Shown piece by piece: positions 29,731-38,097 of a stretch of 64,000 nt of DNA. The stretch is from Fructilactobacillus ixorae (GTDB lineage: Bacteria; Bacillota; Bacilli; Lactobacillales; Lactobacillaceae): the NCBI RefSeq assembly GCF_024029915.1, contig NZ_CP097478.1, positions 372,001 to 436,000 of the forward strand, given 5' to 3'. The position numbers were made by a program, and so were the translations under genes. Position 1 is the first letter of the stretch. The number at the start of each line of letters is the position of its first letter. The notes beneath the pieces were generated by a model. That model did no database searches. It was not told where the DNA came from and saw only the letters and a program-made list of their open reading frames with translations.

Positions 29731-31009
29731 TTAGAAATGGTTGTTCGAAAATGAGATTAAGATTCTAATTATAAAATTTTTGAAACTAAGATGACCATAA
29801 TCAGTTCTATTAATGACTTTAATTTTATTATTAATCCCTTCTAAAGGCCCATTACTGAAGGAATAAGTAAAGCTATTTTCAATTTCTGCTTGATGGCGTT
29901 TTAATGTACGTCTGGATTTTTTCATTGCTTCAGGAAGATTTTGATATTTATCTTTATGCTTAGCTGAATTAAGCAGATTGGCTAACTCCTGCTTATTATG
30001 CGTTTTGGTTACGATCTGAGTCATATCTTGATAGAAATCATAAGCATCACGAAGTGATGGTGATAAAGATAGTAATCTTTCGACAACCTCCGTATCAGTC
30101 AAACAAGCATATTGATAGTTTCTTCTTCGTTTGAAAACCTGATAATTTTTTAACCTTTTTAAAAAGCAACTTGTATAAACCTTTTAATTGGTGTTATTCA
30201 GGAGTATTACTGCCATATGCTTTCATGACCTTAATTCGTTCCTTATTTAAGGCTGTGTAGGCCTGGTTAACAACATGGAAGCGGTCCGCTATGATTTGAG
30301 CTTAAGGAAATACTCGTTCGATTATACCTCGATAGGGAGAGAATAAATCTACGGTTACCGTTTTAACCGCGGCTCTAGCTAAAGCTGAATATCTTAAAAA
30401 ATAATCCTCCAATAATCTACCATTTCTGCTTGGAATGATATCAATTAGTTGGTGGGTGTCTGAGTTCATCAGTGCGATGCTCATTCCACTTGGCGACATT
30501 TTCCCTGATTTAAAATCATCAAAGGCAATGTGTTCGGGTAAATATCGATAACCAGTTTTATGATATTTAGCTAAGCCTTAGGCTTGTCTCATCACGGTAT
30601 TCGTTGAGATACCAAAATTTTCAGTGATTTGTTTGATAGTGATATTAGAGCTTAATTGTAGTGCTTCTTTAATCTTTAAATTTCTGAGAATATGATCGTT
30701 AGGATTAATGTCTTTCAATTTAGCTAATTCCTTATGATGACAGTATTTACAAATGTATTTTTGCTTCTTGATGATAAGAAAATTTAAACCCCAAAGCCCT
30801 GCGGGTGCCAAGTGTTGAACCGTTTTAAAGCCATTCTTATTCAAGTAATGTCCACAATTTTTGCACCTTAATTTATAAGTTAAAATAAAGCGCCAATAAT
30901 TTTTAGTGACTCCATCTTCTTTAACAATTGTTCTGGATTTCGTGGTATCATCAACAATGATATTAGGGTCTGTGAGGCCTAATATCTCTTTGATTGTTAT
31001 TTCATTCAT
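29731..31009 (-). pseudogene. ISL3-family transposase pseudogene
   Basis: The reverse-strand fragments line up as one transposase. The N-terminal part holds a zinc-binding region (LRCKNCGHYL...YICKYCHHKEL) and an HTH (31009-30578). The middle part is LLEDYFLRYSALARAAVKTVTVDLFSPY with the DDE-type region. The C-terminal part is SFSNGPLEGINNKIKVINRTDYGHLSFKNF (30102-29731). In-frame TAA stops occur at 30578-30580 and 30302-30304, another lies near 30190, and a one-base frameshift lies before about 30105. It cannot make an active enzyme, so the element can move only if a related copy acts on it. Confidence 0.85.
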
Positions 31010-31090
31010 AACAATTAACTCCTTTTGGGGTTGGAAACATATCGGGGGTCGACCGATATGTTCTTTTTTATTTTCACTAATTATAAAAAA

Positions 31091-31127
31091 GTACTGACCA
31101 CATTCACTTAGTGAATGTGGTCAGTAC
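31091..31127. repeat. Perfect hairpin inside the ISL3 right end
   Basis: GTACTGACCACATTCAC (31091-31107), TTA, then its exact complement (31111-31127): 17-bp arms with a 3-nt loop. The outer arm overlaps the terminal repeat of the element (TGGTACTGA). There is no T-run after it. It could be a transposase-binding structure or an internal duplication of the IS end. Confidence 0.75.
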
Positions 31128-31230
31128 CAAAAATTGTAGAGCCTATATTTAAACAATATAAAAGATGGGCTGAAAACTGTACTGCCCCATAAAAGTTAGA
31201 CAAAAATCTAATTTTTATGGGGTATTTTTT

Positions 31231-31672
31231 ATGGTTAAGCACAGTACAAAAGAAAAAATTGAAGCAGTTGAATTTTATTTGAATCCTTCGGTTTTCCGTT
31301 AGGAAAACCGCACAAAAATTTGAAATTAATTCTGCCGATCATCTCTCTCGTTGGATTAGCATTTATAAATCAGAAAGTCCGTTAGGTTTGAAAGTTAAGC
31401 AGACCTATTAAACTTATTTCCAAGTCTTTAAATTAAACGTGGTAAACTACTATCAAACTTATGAAACCAGTATTAATCTCGTCGCTTTAGAATTTAAACT
31501 TAATCCTAGCCAAGTAAGGAATTGGGTTTATAAATTCAATCATTATGGTGACGAAGGATTACTAGCAAAAAGACTAGGGAGAAAATCAATGAAAAAGAAG
31601 CCGAAGGATCAATCGTTATCTAAAGATAAGGAAGCTGCTTATTTAACTGAAATTTCAGAATTAAAAACCTAA
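31231..31672 (+). pseudogene. IS3-family OrfA (helix-turn-helix) pseudogene
   Basis: It starts ATG at 31231 (MVKHSTKEKIEAVEFYLNPS). It meets TAG at 31300-31302, continues after a frame change (RKTAQKFEINSADHLSRWISIYKSE), meets TAA at 31409-31411, then runs to 31672 with a second HTH (INLVALEFKLNPSQVRNWVYKFNHYGDEGLL). The first lesion lies in a small perfect hairpin (31289-31310). Confidence 0.8.
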
Positions 31673-31823
31673 ATTAATAAAACGGAGATGGAGAATGACA
31701 GCTTAAAAAACATCTGGCCTCAGAATACGGAATCGTGCTTGGACAAAACGACAACTTGAAGCACAAGTAATCACTATTTTGAGGCCCAAGTATTCGCTTA
31801 ATCAACTTTGACATTATTTTTCG

Positions 31824-32625
31824 ATGGCACGCTCAATCTTATATTATAATCTGAAACGGACCTATCAAGCTGATAAATATCAGCAAGTTAAAGCAGAAAT
31901 AAAAGCAATTTTTGATAAAAATCATGAAACCTTCGGTTACAGAAGAATCTGGTTAAAATTGATTAACCGCGGAATGAGGATTGGTTCCGAAACAGTTAGA
32001 AAACTAATGACCCAACTGGGAATTAAAAGCGAAGGATATTCTAAGCGGGTTAGCAAAAGATATAATTCATTTCGCGGTAGAGTTGGAAAAATTGCACCTA
32101 ATCTCTTAAAGCAACGTTTTAATGAAAAAAGCGCTTTTAAGGTGTTTTCACACTTATATTATCCAGGTAAAACTAGCTAATGGACAAAAGGGATATATTT
32201 CAGCGATTATTGATGAGGCTTCTAATGAAGTAAGTTCTCTAGTAGCTGATGATAACGCCAGCTTTCAATTAGTCGGTAAAATGTTAACCGAGACTAAGTC
32301 CCAGCTAACCAATTTAGCTGGGATAATAATTCATTCAGATCAAGGGTTTCATTATCAAATTCCATCCTATCAAAGCTGGATTAAAGCTAATCAAGTTATT
32401 CAAAGCATGTCTAGAAAAGGTAATTGTCTTGATAATGCGCCGATTGAAAGCTTTTTCAGTTTATTGAAAAGAGAATGTTTAAATCGGATTAAATTGACCT
32501 CTTTAACTTCGTTAAAGCAGGTCTGCAAAGAATATGTTAAGTGGTTTAACGAAGAAAGAATTTCAGGTAACAAAAAAGGACTTACTCCGATTGAATATCG
32601 GAATAAATCCTTAAAAAATGAATAA
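31824..32625 (+). pseudogene. IS3-family OrfB (DDE integrase core) pseudogene
   Basis: The recognisable start is MARSILYYNLKRTYQADKY. Then comes the HTH_21-type GYRRIWLKLINRGMRIGSETVRKLM, a frame change near 32120-32180, and the rve core with SDQGFHYQ (second Asp) and NAPIESFFSLLKRE (Glu). Around the expected first catalytic Asp the sequence reads FHTYIIQVKL, where relatives have a TDIT-like motif, so the Asp codon GAT appears to be TAT. The upstream start of orfB is also degraded. It is inactive. Confidence 0.82.
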
Positions 32626-32686
32626 ATGGTATGTCCAAATTTTATAGGGGAGTACAAAATCAGCCCATCTTTTATATTATTTATAA

Positions 32687-32758
32687 TGCGCCACGAGGGA
32701 ATCGAACCCCCATCTCAAGAACCGGAATCTTACGTGCTATCCATTACACTAGTGGCGC
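32687..32758 (-). tRNA. tRNA-Arg (anticodon CCG)
   Basis: The reverse strand folds as a cloverleaf of 72 nt. The acceptor GCGCCAC pairs with GTGGCGC, with A as discriminator. The D-stem is GTGT/GCAC. The anticodon stem TAAGA/TCTTG encloses loop TTCCGGT, so the anticodon is CCG (arginine). The T-arm is GGGGG-TTCGATT-CCCTC. CCA is not encoded. A TATAAT -10 lies upstream on the lower strand (32773-32778). Its natural terminator has been split by the IS3 element. Confidence 0.93.
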
Positions 32759-33004
32759 GTCAGAACACTCTTATTATATTAACGGAAATCACTAAAATAA
32801 GCAACCCTTAAATTAAAAGTGTTTTAGTTGCATTCAAAAAGCGATTTGCTATACTAAAAATCGTAGTTGGCCAGCGACCGGCTACTAATACATTGGTTAT
32901 AGCAAGCTATCCTGGTTGGGAAGGGAATCACTGACATTTCCTGACAAAAGTGGTACTATAATTATGTATTAAAATTTAGATATTCCTGAAGGAGGAAGCC
33001 GATT
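32759..33004. other. tRNA-Arg/gap intergenic region with structured leader
   Basis: Besides the two promoters, the region holds an 8-bp hairpin right at the predicted 5' end of the gap mRNA: GTAGTTGG (32863-32870) with CCGGCTAC (32878-32885), two G-U pairs. It also has a direct repeat CTGACA (32931 and 32941). No cggR gene and no CggR-type operator is seen. The strong ribosome site GAAGGAGGAAG precedes gap. Confidence 0.55.
32828..32855 (+). promoter_or_regulatory. Probable gap promoter P1
   Basis: TTGCAT (32828-32833), a 16-bp spacer and TATACT (32850-32855) with an extended TGC. Transcription from here gives a leader of about 140 nt before gap. A second -10 TATAAT (32957-32962) lacks a clear -35. 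Confidence 0.6.
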
Positions 33005-34009
33005 ATGACTGTAAAAATTGGTATTAATGGTTTCGGACGAATTGGTCGTCTTGCATTTCGTCGGATTCATGAACTTGGTGCAGAAGGGATCGAAGTTGCA
33101 GCAATCAATGATTTAACAACCCCTTCAATGTTAGCTTACTTATTGAAGTATGATTCTGTTCACGGTCGTTTCCCTGGTAAAGTGGAATCAACCGAAGACT
33201 CAATCATCGTTGATGGTAAGAGCATTCCGGTTTACGCAGAACGTGATGCAAAGAACATTCCTTGGGTTAAGAACGATGGGGTTGACTTCGTACTTGAATG
33301 TACTGGATTCTACACTTCCAAAGAAAAATCACAAGCACACTTGGATGCCGGTGCTAAGCGGGTCTTGATTTCAGCTCCTGCGGGTGACATTACTACGGTT
33401 GTTCCAGGGGTTAACTTGGACGTCTTGAGCCAAGATGACAAGATTGTGTCAGCTGGTTCATGTACTACGAGTTGTTTAGCTCCAATGGCTTACTGGTTGA
33501 ACAAAGACTTCGGCGTTAAGGTTGGAACCATGACGACGGTCCACGCTTACACTGCTACTCAAGCATTGCAAGATGGTCCACGGAGCGCTAAGTTTGCTAA
33601 CAACCGTTCTGCTGCCGTTAACACCATTCCTCACAGTTCTGGTGCTGCGAAGGCCATTGGTTTGGTTATCCCAGAATTAGATGGTGCTTTGAAGGGTCAC
33701 GCACAACGGGTTGCTACGATTGATGGTTCCTTGACGGAATTAGTATCTGTGCTGGACAAGAACGTGACGGTTGACGAAGTTAACGATGCCATGAAGAGCC
33801 ACGAAAACGAAGCTTACGGTTACAACGATGACTTTATCGTTTCTTCAGACATCATTGATGATGACCACGGTTCCATTTTCGATCCTAACCAAACTGAAAT
33901 CGTTGAAAACGATGGTTTACAATTAGTTAAGACGGTCGCTTGGTACGATAACGAATGGGGCTTCACTTGTAACATGGTTCGGACTTTACTTAAATTTGCT
34001 ACAATGTAA
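33005..34009 (+). CDS. gap: Glyceraldehyde-3-phosphate dehydrogenase
   Basis: Oxidises glyceraldehyde-3-phosphate with NAD+ and phosphate in lower glycolysis or the phosphoketolase pathway. The 334-residue protein begins [21 protein letters not shown], has the catalytic cysteine in [17 protein letters not shown] (about residue 155) and ends [16 protein letters not shown]. Codon use is strongly biased, as expected for a highly expressed gene. It is separated from pgk by a strong hairpin, so most messages may be monocistronic. Unlike many lactobacilli, no cggR repressor gene precedes it. Confidence 0.99.
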   Translation: MTVKIGINGFGRIGRLAFRRIHELGAEGIEVAAINDLTTPSMLAYLLKYDSVHGRFPGKVESTEDSIIVDGKSIPVYAERDAKNIPWVKNDGVDFVLECTGFYTSKEKSQAHLDAGAKRVLISAPAGDITTVVPGVNLDVLSQDDKIVSAGSCTTSCLAPMAYWLNKDFGVKVGTMTTVHAYTATQALQDGPRSAKFANNRSAAVNTIPHSSGAAKAIGLVIPELDGALKGHAQRVATIDGSLTELVSVLDKNVTVDEVNDAMKSHENEAYGYNDDFIVSSDIIDDDHGSIFDPNQTEIVENDGLQLVKTVAWYDNEWGFTCNMVRTLLKFATM

Positions 34010-34043
34010 TTTTAACGACAAGTCGCTCAACTTAATGTTACTG

Positions 34044-34083
34044 AGCAAAGGCGGAGGAGGGGAAACCTCCCCCGCCTTTTGCT
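34044..34083 (+). terminator. Hairpin between gap and pgk (terminator or processing site)
   Basis: A GC-rich stem (AGCAAAGGCGG and GGAGG on the left, CCTCC and CCGCCTTTTGCT on the right) with a GGAAA loop. The T-rich part falls inside the 3' arm and GCTTTAAT follows. It may end gap transcripts partially. Confidence 0.75.
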
Positions 34084-34113
34084 TTAATCTGAAGTCACGA
34101 AGGAGGAAATAAC

Positions 34114-35331
34114 ATGAGTAAATTAATCATTGATGATTTAGATCTCAAAGGGAAAAAGGTCTTAATGCGGGTCGACTTTAACGTTCCGATTAAGGACGGA
34201 GTGGTTGGCGATGACAACCGGATTGTGGCCGCTTTACCATCGATTGAATGGGTGATTGACCACGGTGGCAAAGCCATCTTGTTCTCTCACTTAGGTCGGA
34301 TCAAGTCAGAGGACGACAAGCCGGGTCTGTCCCTCCGTCCGGTAGCTGAAAAATTATCCCAGTTATTAGGCAAACCAGTAACCTTTGTGCCCGTTAATGA
34401 AGGACCACAACTGGAAGAAGCCATTGATAACATGAAAGATGGCCAGGTTTTACTGGCTGAGAACACGCGGTACCAAGATGTGATCGACGGTAAGCAAGTG
34501 AACCGGGAATCGAAAAACGATCCTAGTTTAGGTGAATACTGGGCTTCACTTGGCGATGTGTTCGTCAACGATGCCTTTGGAACGGCCCACCGGAGCCACG
34601 CTTCAAACGTTGGAATTGCAACAGCCATGGAAAAAGCAGGCAAGCCCGTGGCCGCTGGTTTCTTGCTAGAAAAAGAAATTAAGTTCCTGGGGAACGCCGT
34701 TGACAATCCAAAGCATCCCTTTATTGCCATTCTTGGGGGGGCCAAAGTTTCTGACAAAATTGGGGTGATTGATCATCTCCTAGATAAAGCCGACAAGATT
34801 ATTATCGGTGGGGGAATGACTTACACTTTCTACGCTGCTAAGGGAATTGGCGTAGGAAACTCGTTGGTAGAAAAAGACAAGATTGACGTTGCCAAGGAAA
34901 TCTTGAAAAAGGGCGGCGACAAGATTGTGCTCCCCGTCGACTCAGTTTGTGCGGACCAGTTTTCCAATGACGCCAAAACGGAAGTTGTTGACGGTTCGAT
35001 TCCAGAGGGCATGATGGCTTTAGACATTGGTCCAAAGTCGATTCAACTCTTTGAAGACGTGCTGAAAGATGCCAAGACGGTCGTTTGGAACGGTCCAATG
35101 GGTGTCTTTGAAATGCCGAAGTTTGCCGAAGGGACGTTGGCCATTGGTCGCTTCCTTGGGACTCTGAAGGATGCGACGACCATCGTTGGTGGTGGTGACT
35201 CCACGGCCGCTGTAAAGCAGTTAGGTGTCGCTGACCAGTTAACTCACATCTCAACCGGTGGGGGCGCCTCCTTGGAATACCTTGAAGGAAAGACCCTTCC
35301 AGGGATCGCTTGTGTTTCCAATAAAGATTAA
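34114..35331 (+). CDS. pgk: Phosphoglycerate kinase
   Basis: Transfers phosphate from 1,3-bisphosphoglycerate to ADP. The 405-residue protein has [19 protein letters not shown] at the N-terminus, [39 protein letters not shown] and the C-terminal [11 protein letters not shown] and [29 protein letters not shown] precedes the ATG. There is no clear promoter of its own, so transcription probably reads through the hairpin after gap. Confidence 0.99.
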   Translation: MSKLIIDDLDLKGKKVLMRVDFNVPIKDGVVGDDNRIVAALPSIEWVIDHGGKAILFSHLGRIKSEDDKPGLSLRPVAEKLSQLLGKPVTFVPVNEGPQLEEAIDNMKDGQVLLAENTRYQDVIDGKQVNRESKNDPSLGEYWASLGDVFVNDAFGTAHRSHASNVGIATAMEKAGKPVAAGFLLEKEIKFLGNAVDNPKHPFIAILGGAKVSDKIGVIDHLLDKADKIIIGGGMTYTFYAAKGIGVGNSLVEKDKIDVAKEILKKGGDKIVLPVDSVCADQFSNDAKTEVVDGSIPEGMMALDIGPKSIQLFEDVLKDAKTVVWNGPMGVFEMPKFAEGTLAIGRFLGTLKDATTIVGGGDSTAAVKQLGVADQLTHISTGGGASLEYLEGKTLPGIACVSNKD

Positions 35332-35340
35332 CGCTGTAAA

Positions 35341-35371
35341 GACTAACTCGAAATTCGAGTTAGTCTTTTTT
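35341..35371 (+). terminator. Intrinsic terminator of pgk
   Basis: GACTAACTCGAA is followed by its complement TTCGAGTTAGTC after one base, then six T. Confidence 0.92.
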
Positions 35372-35446
35372 CTTTGGGGTGATTGCTAGTTATTTCACTG
35401 GTTTTCCGCTAAAATTGAACTAAGGAAACGAGAGGAGAAAGAAAAC

Positions 35447-36205
35447 ATGAGAACTCCCTTTATTGGCGGAAATTGGAAGATGAACTTATCGTTACAAGCA
35501 GCCACCGAATTTGTGGAAACCATTAACAACCAGATTCCCCCGGTGAGCGAGGTCGAAACGGTATTAGCGGCCTCCCCGTTGTTTTTACAGACGATGCTGG
35601 AACATAACGAAAGTCCCTTACAGGTTGCCGCGGAAAATTGTTATTATGAAGACGAAGGGGCCTTTACGGGTGAAGTTAGTCCGAAGGCGCTTAGTGAGAT
35701 GGGAATTAAATACGTGATTGTGGGCCATTCCGAACGACGGAAGTACTTTCACGAAACCAACGATTTCATCAATAAAAAGGTCCAGGCGGTGTTTCGGAAC
35801 CACATGTATCCGATCATTTGTTGTGATGAAACGATGGGTCGCTACGAAAATGGTGATCACATCTCCTGGATGGTAAATCAGGTGACGGCCGCCATTCAAC
35901 AGGTGGCAGCCACCGACATGCGGCATGCGGTGGTCGCCTATGAACCTAGTTGGGCGATTGGGACGGGGCACACTGCTCCCGCCGACGCAGCGGAAGAGGG
36001 TTGTTACCTAATCCGGCAAACGATTGCAGACATTTATTCGGATGAAATCGCAAACCAGGTTCGGATTCTTTACGGTGGCAGTGTGAATGCTGAAAACATT
36101 CACGAACTGATGAAACAACCAGATATCGATGGGGTGCTCGCAGGAAAAGCAAGCCTCGTGCCGCAAGAATTCGTGCAGTTAGCCAATTTTAACCACACCA
36201 ATTAA
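35447..36205 (+). CDS. tpiA: Triose-phosphate isomerase
   Basis: Interconverts dihydroxyacetone phosphate and glyceraldehyde-3-phosphate. The 252-residue protein has GGNWKMN (catalytic Lys near 12), [10 protein letters not shown] (His near 95), [14 protein letters not shown] (Glu near 167) and [22 protein letters not shown] precedes the ATG. Codon use is less biased than in gap or eno. It is a separate transcription unit, as a terminator follows pgk. A possible -10 is TAAAAT at 35410-35415. Confidence 0.98.
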   Translation: MRTPFIGGNWKMNLSLQAATEFVETINNQIPPVSEVETVLAASPLFLQTMLEHNESPLQVAAENCYYEDEGAFTGEVSPKALSEMGIKYVIVGHSERRKYFHETNDFINKKVQAVFRNHMYPIICCDETMGRYENGDHISWMVNQVTAAIQQVAATDMRHAVVAYEPSWAIGTGHTAPADAAEEGCYLIRQTIADIYSDEIANQVRILYGGSVNAENIHELMKQPDIDGVLAGKASLVPQEFVQLANFNHTN

Positions 36206-36219
36206 ATTGGTGAAATTGA

Positions 36220-36248
36220 TTGCAAAGTGATTTTTAAAACTGTAAAAT
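36220..36248 (+). promoter_or_regulatory. eno promoter
   Basis: TTGCAA (36220-36225), a 17-bp spacer and TAAAAT (36243-36248). Confidence 0.65.
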
Positions 36249-36275
36249 TTAGGTGGATAGAGAATAGTTTACTAA

Positions 36276-37613
<1,338 letters not shown>

Positions 37614-37624
37614 TTATCACTAAG

Positions 37625-37659
37625 AAAAGTCGTTGGCATTCGTGCTAACGACTTTTTTT
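37625..37659 (+). terminator. Intrinsic terminator of eno
   Basis: AAAAGTCGTTGGCA pairs with TGCTAACGACTTTT (one wobble pair), and a run of T follows. Confidence 0.92.
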
Positions 37660-37703
37660 CTGGTTAGAATGCTCCTCTGTGGTTAGAATAGTGCTTGCCA
37701 ATG

Positions 37704-37712
37704 TGTTATAAT
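37704..37712 (+). promoter_or_regulatory. Extended -10 promoter of secG
   Basis: TGTTATAAT at 37704-37712 is a perfect extended -10. A weak -35 (TTAGAA, 37683-37688) lies 18 bp upstream. Confidence 0.6.
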
Positions 37713-37760
37713 AAGGCATATGATGTTTAGACCGTGAACAGCTGGCTAGGAGGAGTTTTT

Positions 37761-37997
37761 GTGGCTAATTTTTTAATGATTATTCTATGGATTGTGAGCG
37801 TGCTCATTATCGGCGCCGTTTTAATGCAACCATCGAAAAATAATGATGCAATGGCCTCATTTACCGGCGGTGCCAGTGATTTGTTCTCAGAATCAAAATC
37901 ACGTGGATTTGAATCTTTCATCCAAAAGGTAACTGTCGTATTAGGGATTTTATTTTTTGCCATTGCCCTAATTTTAATGTGGATGGCTCAACATTAA
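37761..37997 (+). CDS. secG: Preprotein translocase subunit SecG
   Basis: A small membrane subunit of SecYEG that stimulates translocation. From the GTG at 37761, 6 nt after AGGAGGAG, it has 78 residues with two hydrophobic helices (FLMIILWIVSVLIIGAVLM and VTVVLGILFFAIALILM) and the typical loop SFTGGASDLF. An in-frame GTG at 37734 lies before the ribosome site. The neighbour rnr is the usual partner in Firmicutes. Confidence 0.95.
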   Translation: MANFLMIILWIVSVLIIGAVLMQPSKNNDAMASFTGGASDLFSESKSRGFESFIQKVTVVLGILFFAIALILMWMAQH

Positions 37998-38004
37998 TTA
38001 AAAA

Positions 38005-38032
38005 CCCCTGTGCCTATACAGGGGCTTTTTTT
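38005..38032 (+). terminator. Intrinsic terminator of secG
   Basis: CCCCTGT (38005-38011) pairs with ACAGGGG (38018-38024), then C and seven T. Confidence 0.88.
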
Positions 38033-38097
38033 ATATTAAACGGACGGGAATGCTCCCGTGGCGTGGGAAATTGAACTAGAAAAAAGAGGAAACTAAC

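Larger units (their letters stand above)
29626..31143 (-). mobile_element. ISL3-family insertion sequence, decayed
   Basis: About 1.52 kb bounded by imperfect inverted repeats. The left end is GGCTCTTTTTCAAATGG followed by TACTGA; the right end (31117-31143, reverse strand) has GGCTCT, nine mostly different bases, then TGGTACTGA. It holds one transposase pseudogene on the lower strand. No clear 8-bp target duplication is visible. The left end abuts the U-tract of the preceding terminator. Confidence 0.75.
31178..32656 (+). mobile_element. IS3-family (IS150-like) insertion sequence, decayed
   Basis: About 1.48 kb with imperfect terminal repeats: left TGTACTGCCCCATAAAAG, right (reverse strand) TGTACTCCCCTATAAAAT. 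These are similar to IS150-group ends. It carries orfA (HTH) and orfB (integrase core), both broken. Outside it lie the two 19-bp arms of a hairpin (31155-31173 and 32660-32678), and the three bases AAA flank both sides. The element therefore sits in the loop of a terminator. Confidence 0.85.
31155..32678. repeat. Split terminator hairpin arms flanking the IS3 element
   Basis: The arm AATATAAAAGATGGGCTGA (31155-31173) is the exact complement of 32660-32678. Joined without the IS they give a 19-bp stem with an AAA loop and A/T-rich flanks, i.e. a bidirectional terminator located 9 bp beyond the 3' end of tRNA-Arg. The IS has separated the arms by about 1.5 kb. Confidence 0.85.

Noticed and set aside
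27485..32758. Integrative element using tRNA-Arg as attachment site
   Set aside because: No integrase gene and no second copy of the tRNA 3' end near 27.5 kb; the island is better explained by IS insertions and gene replacement.
36196..36212. Terminator at the end of tpiA (CACCAAT/ATTGGTG)
   Set aside because: Seven-bp AT-rich stem over the stop codon with no T-run.
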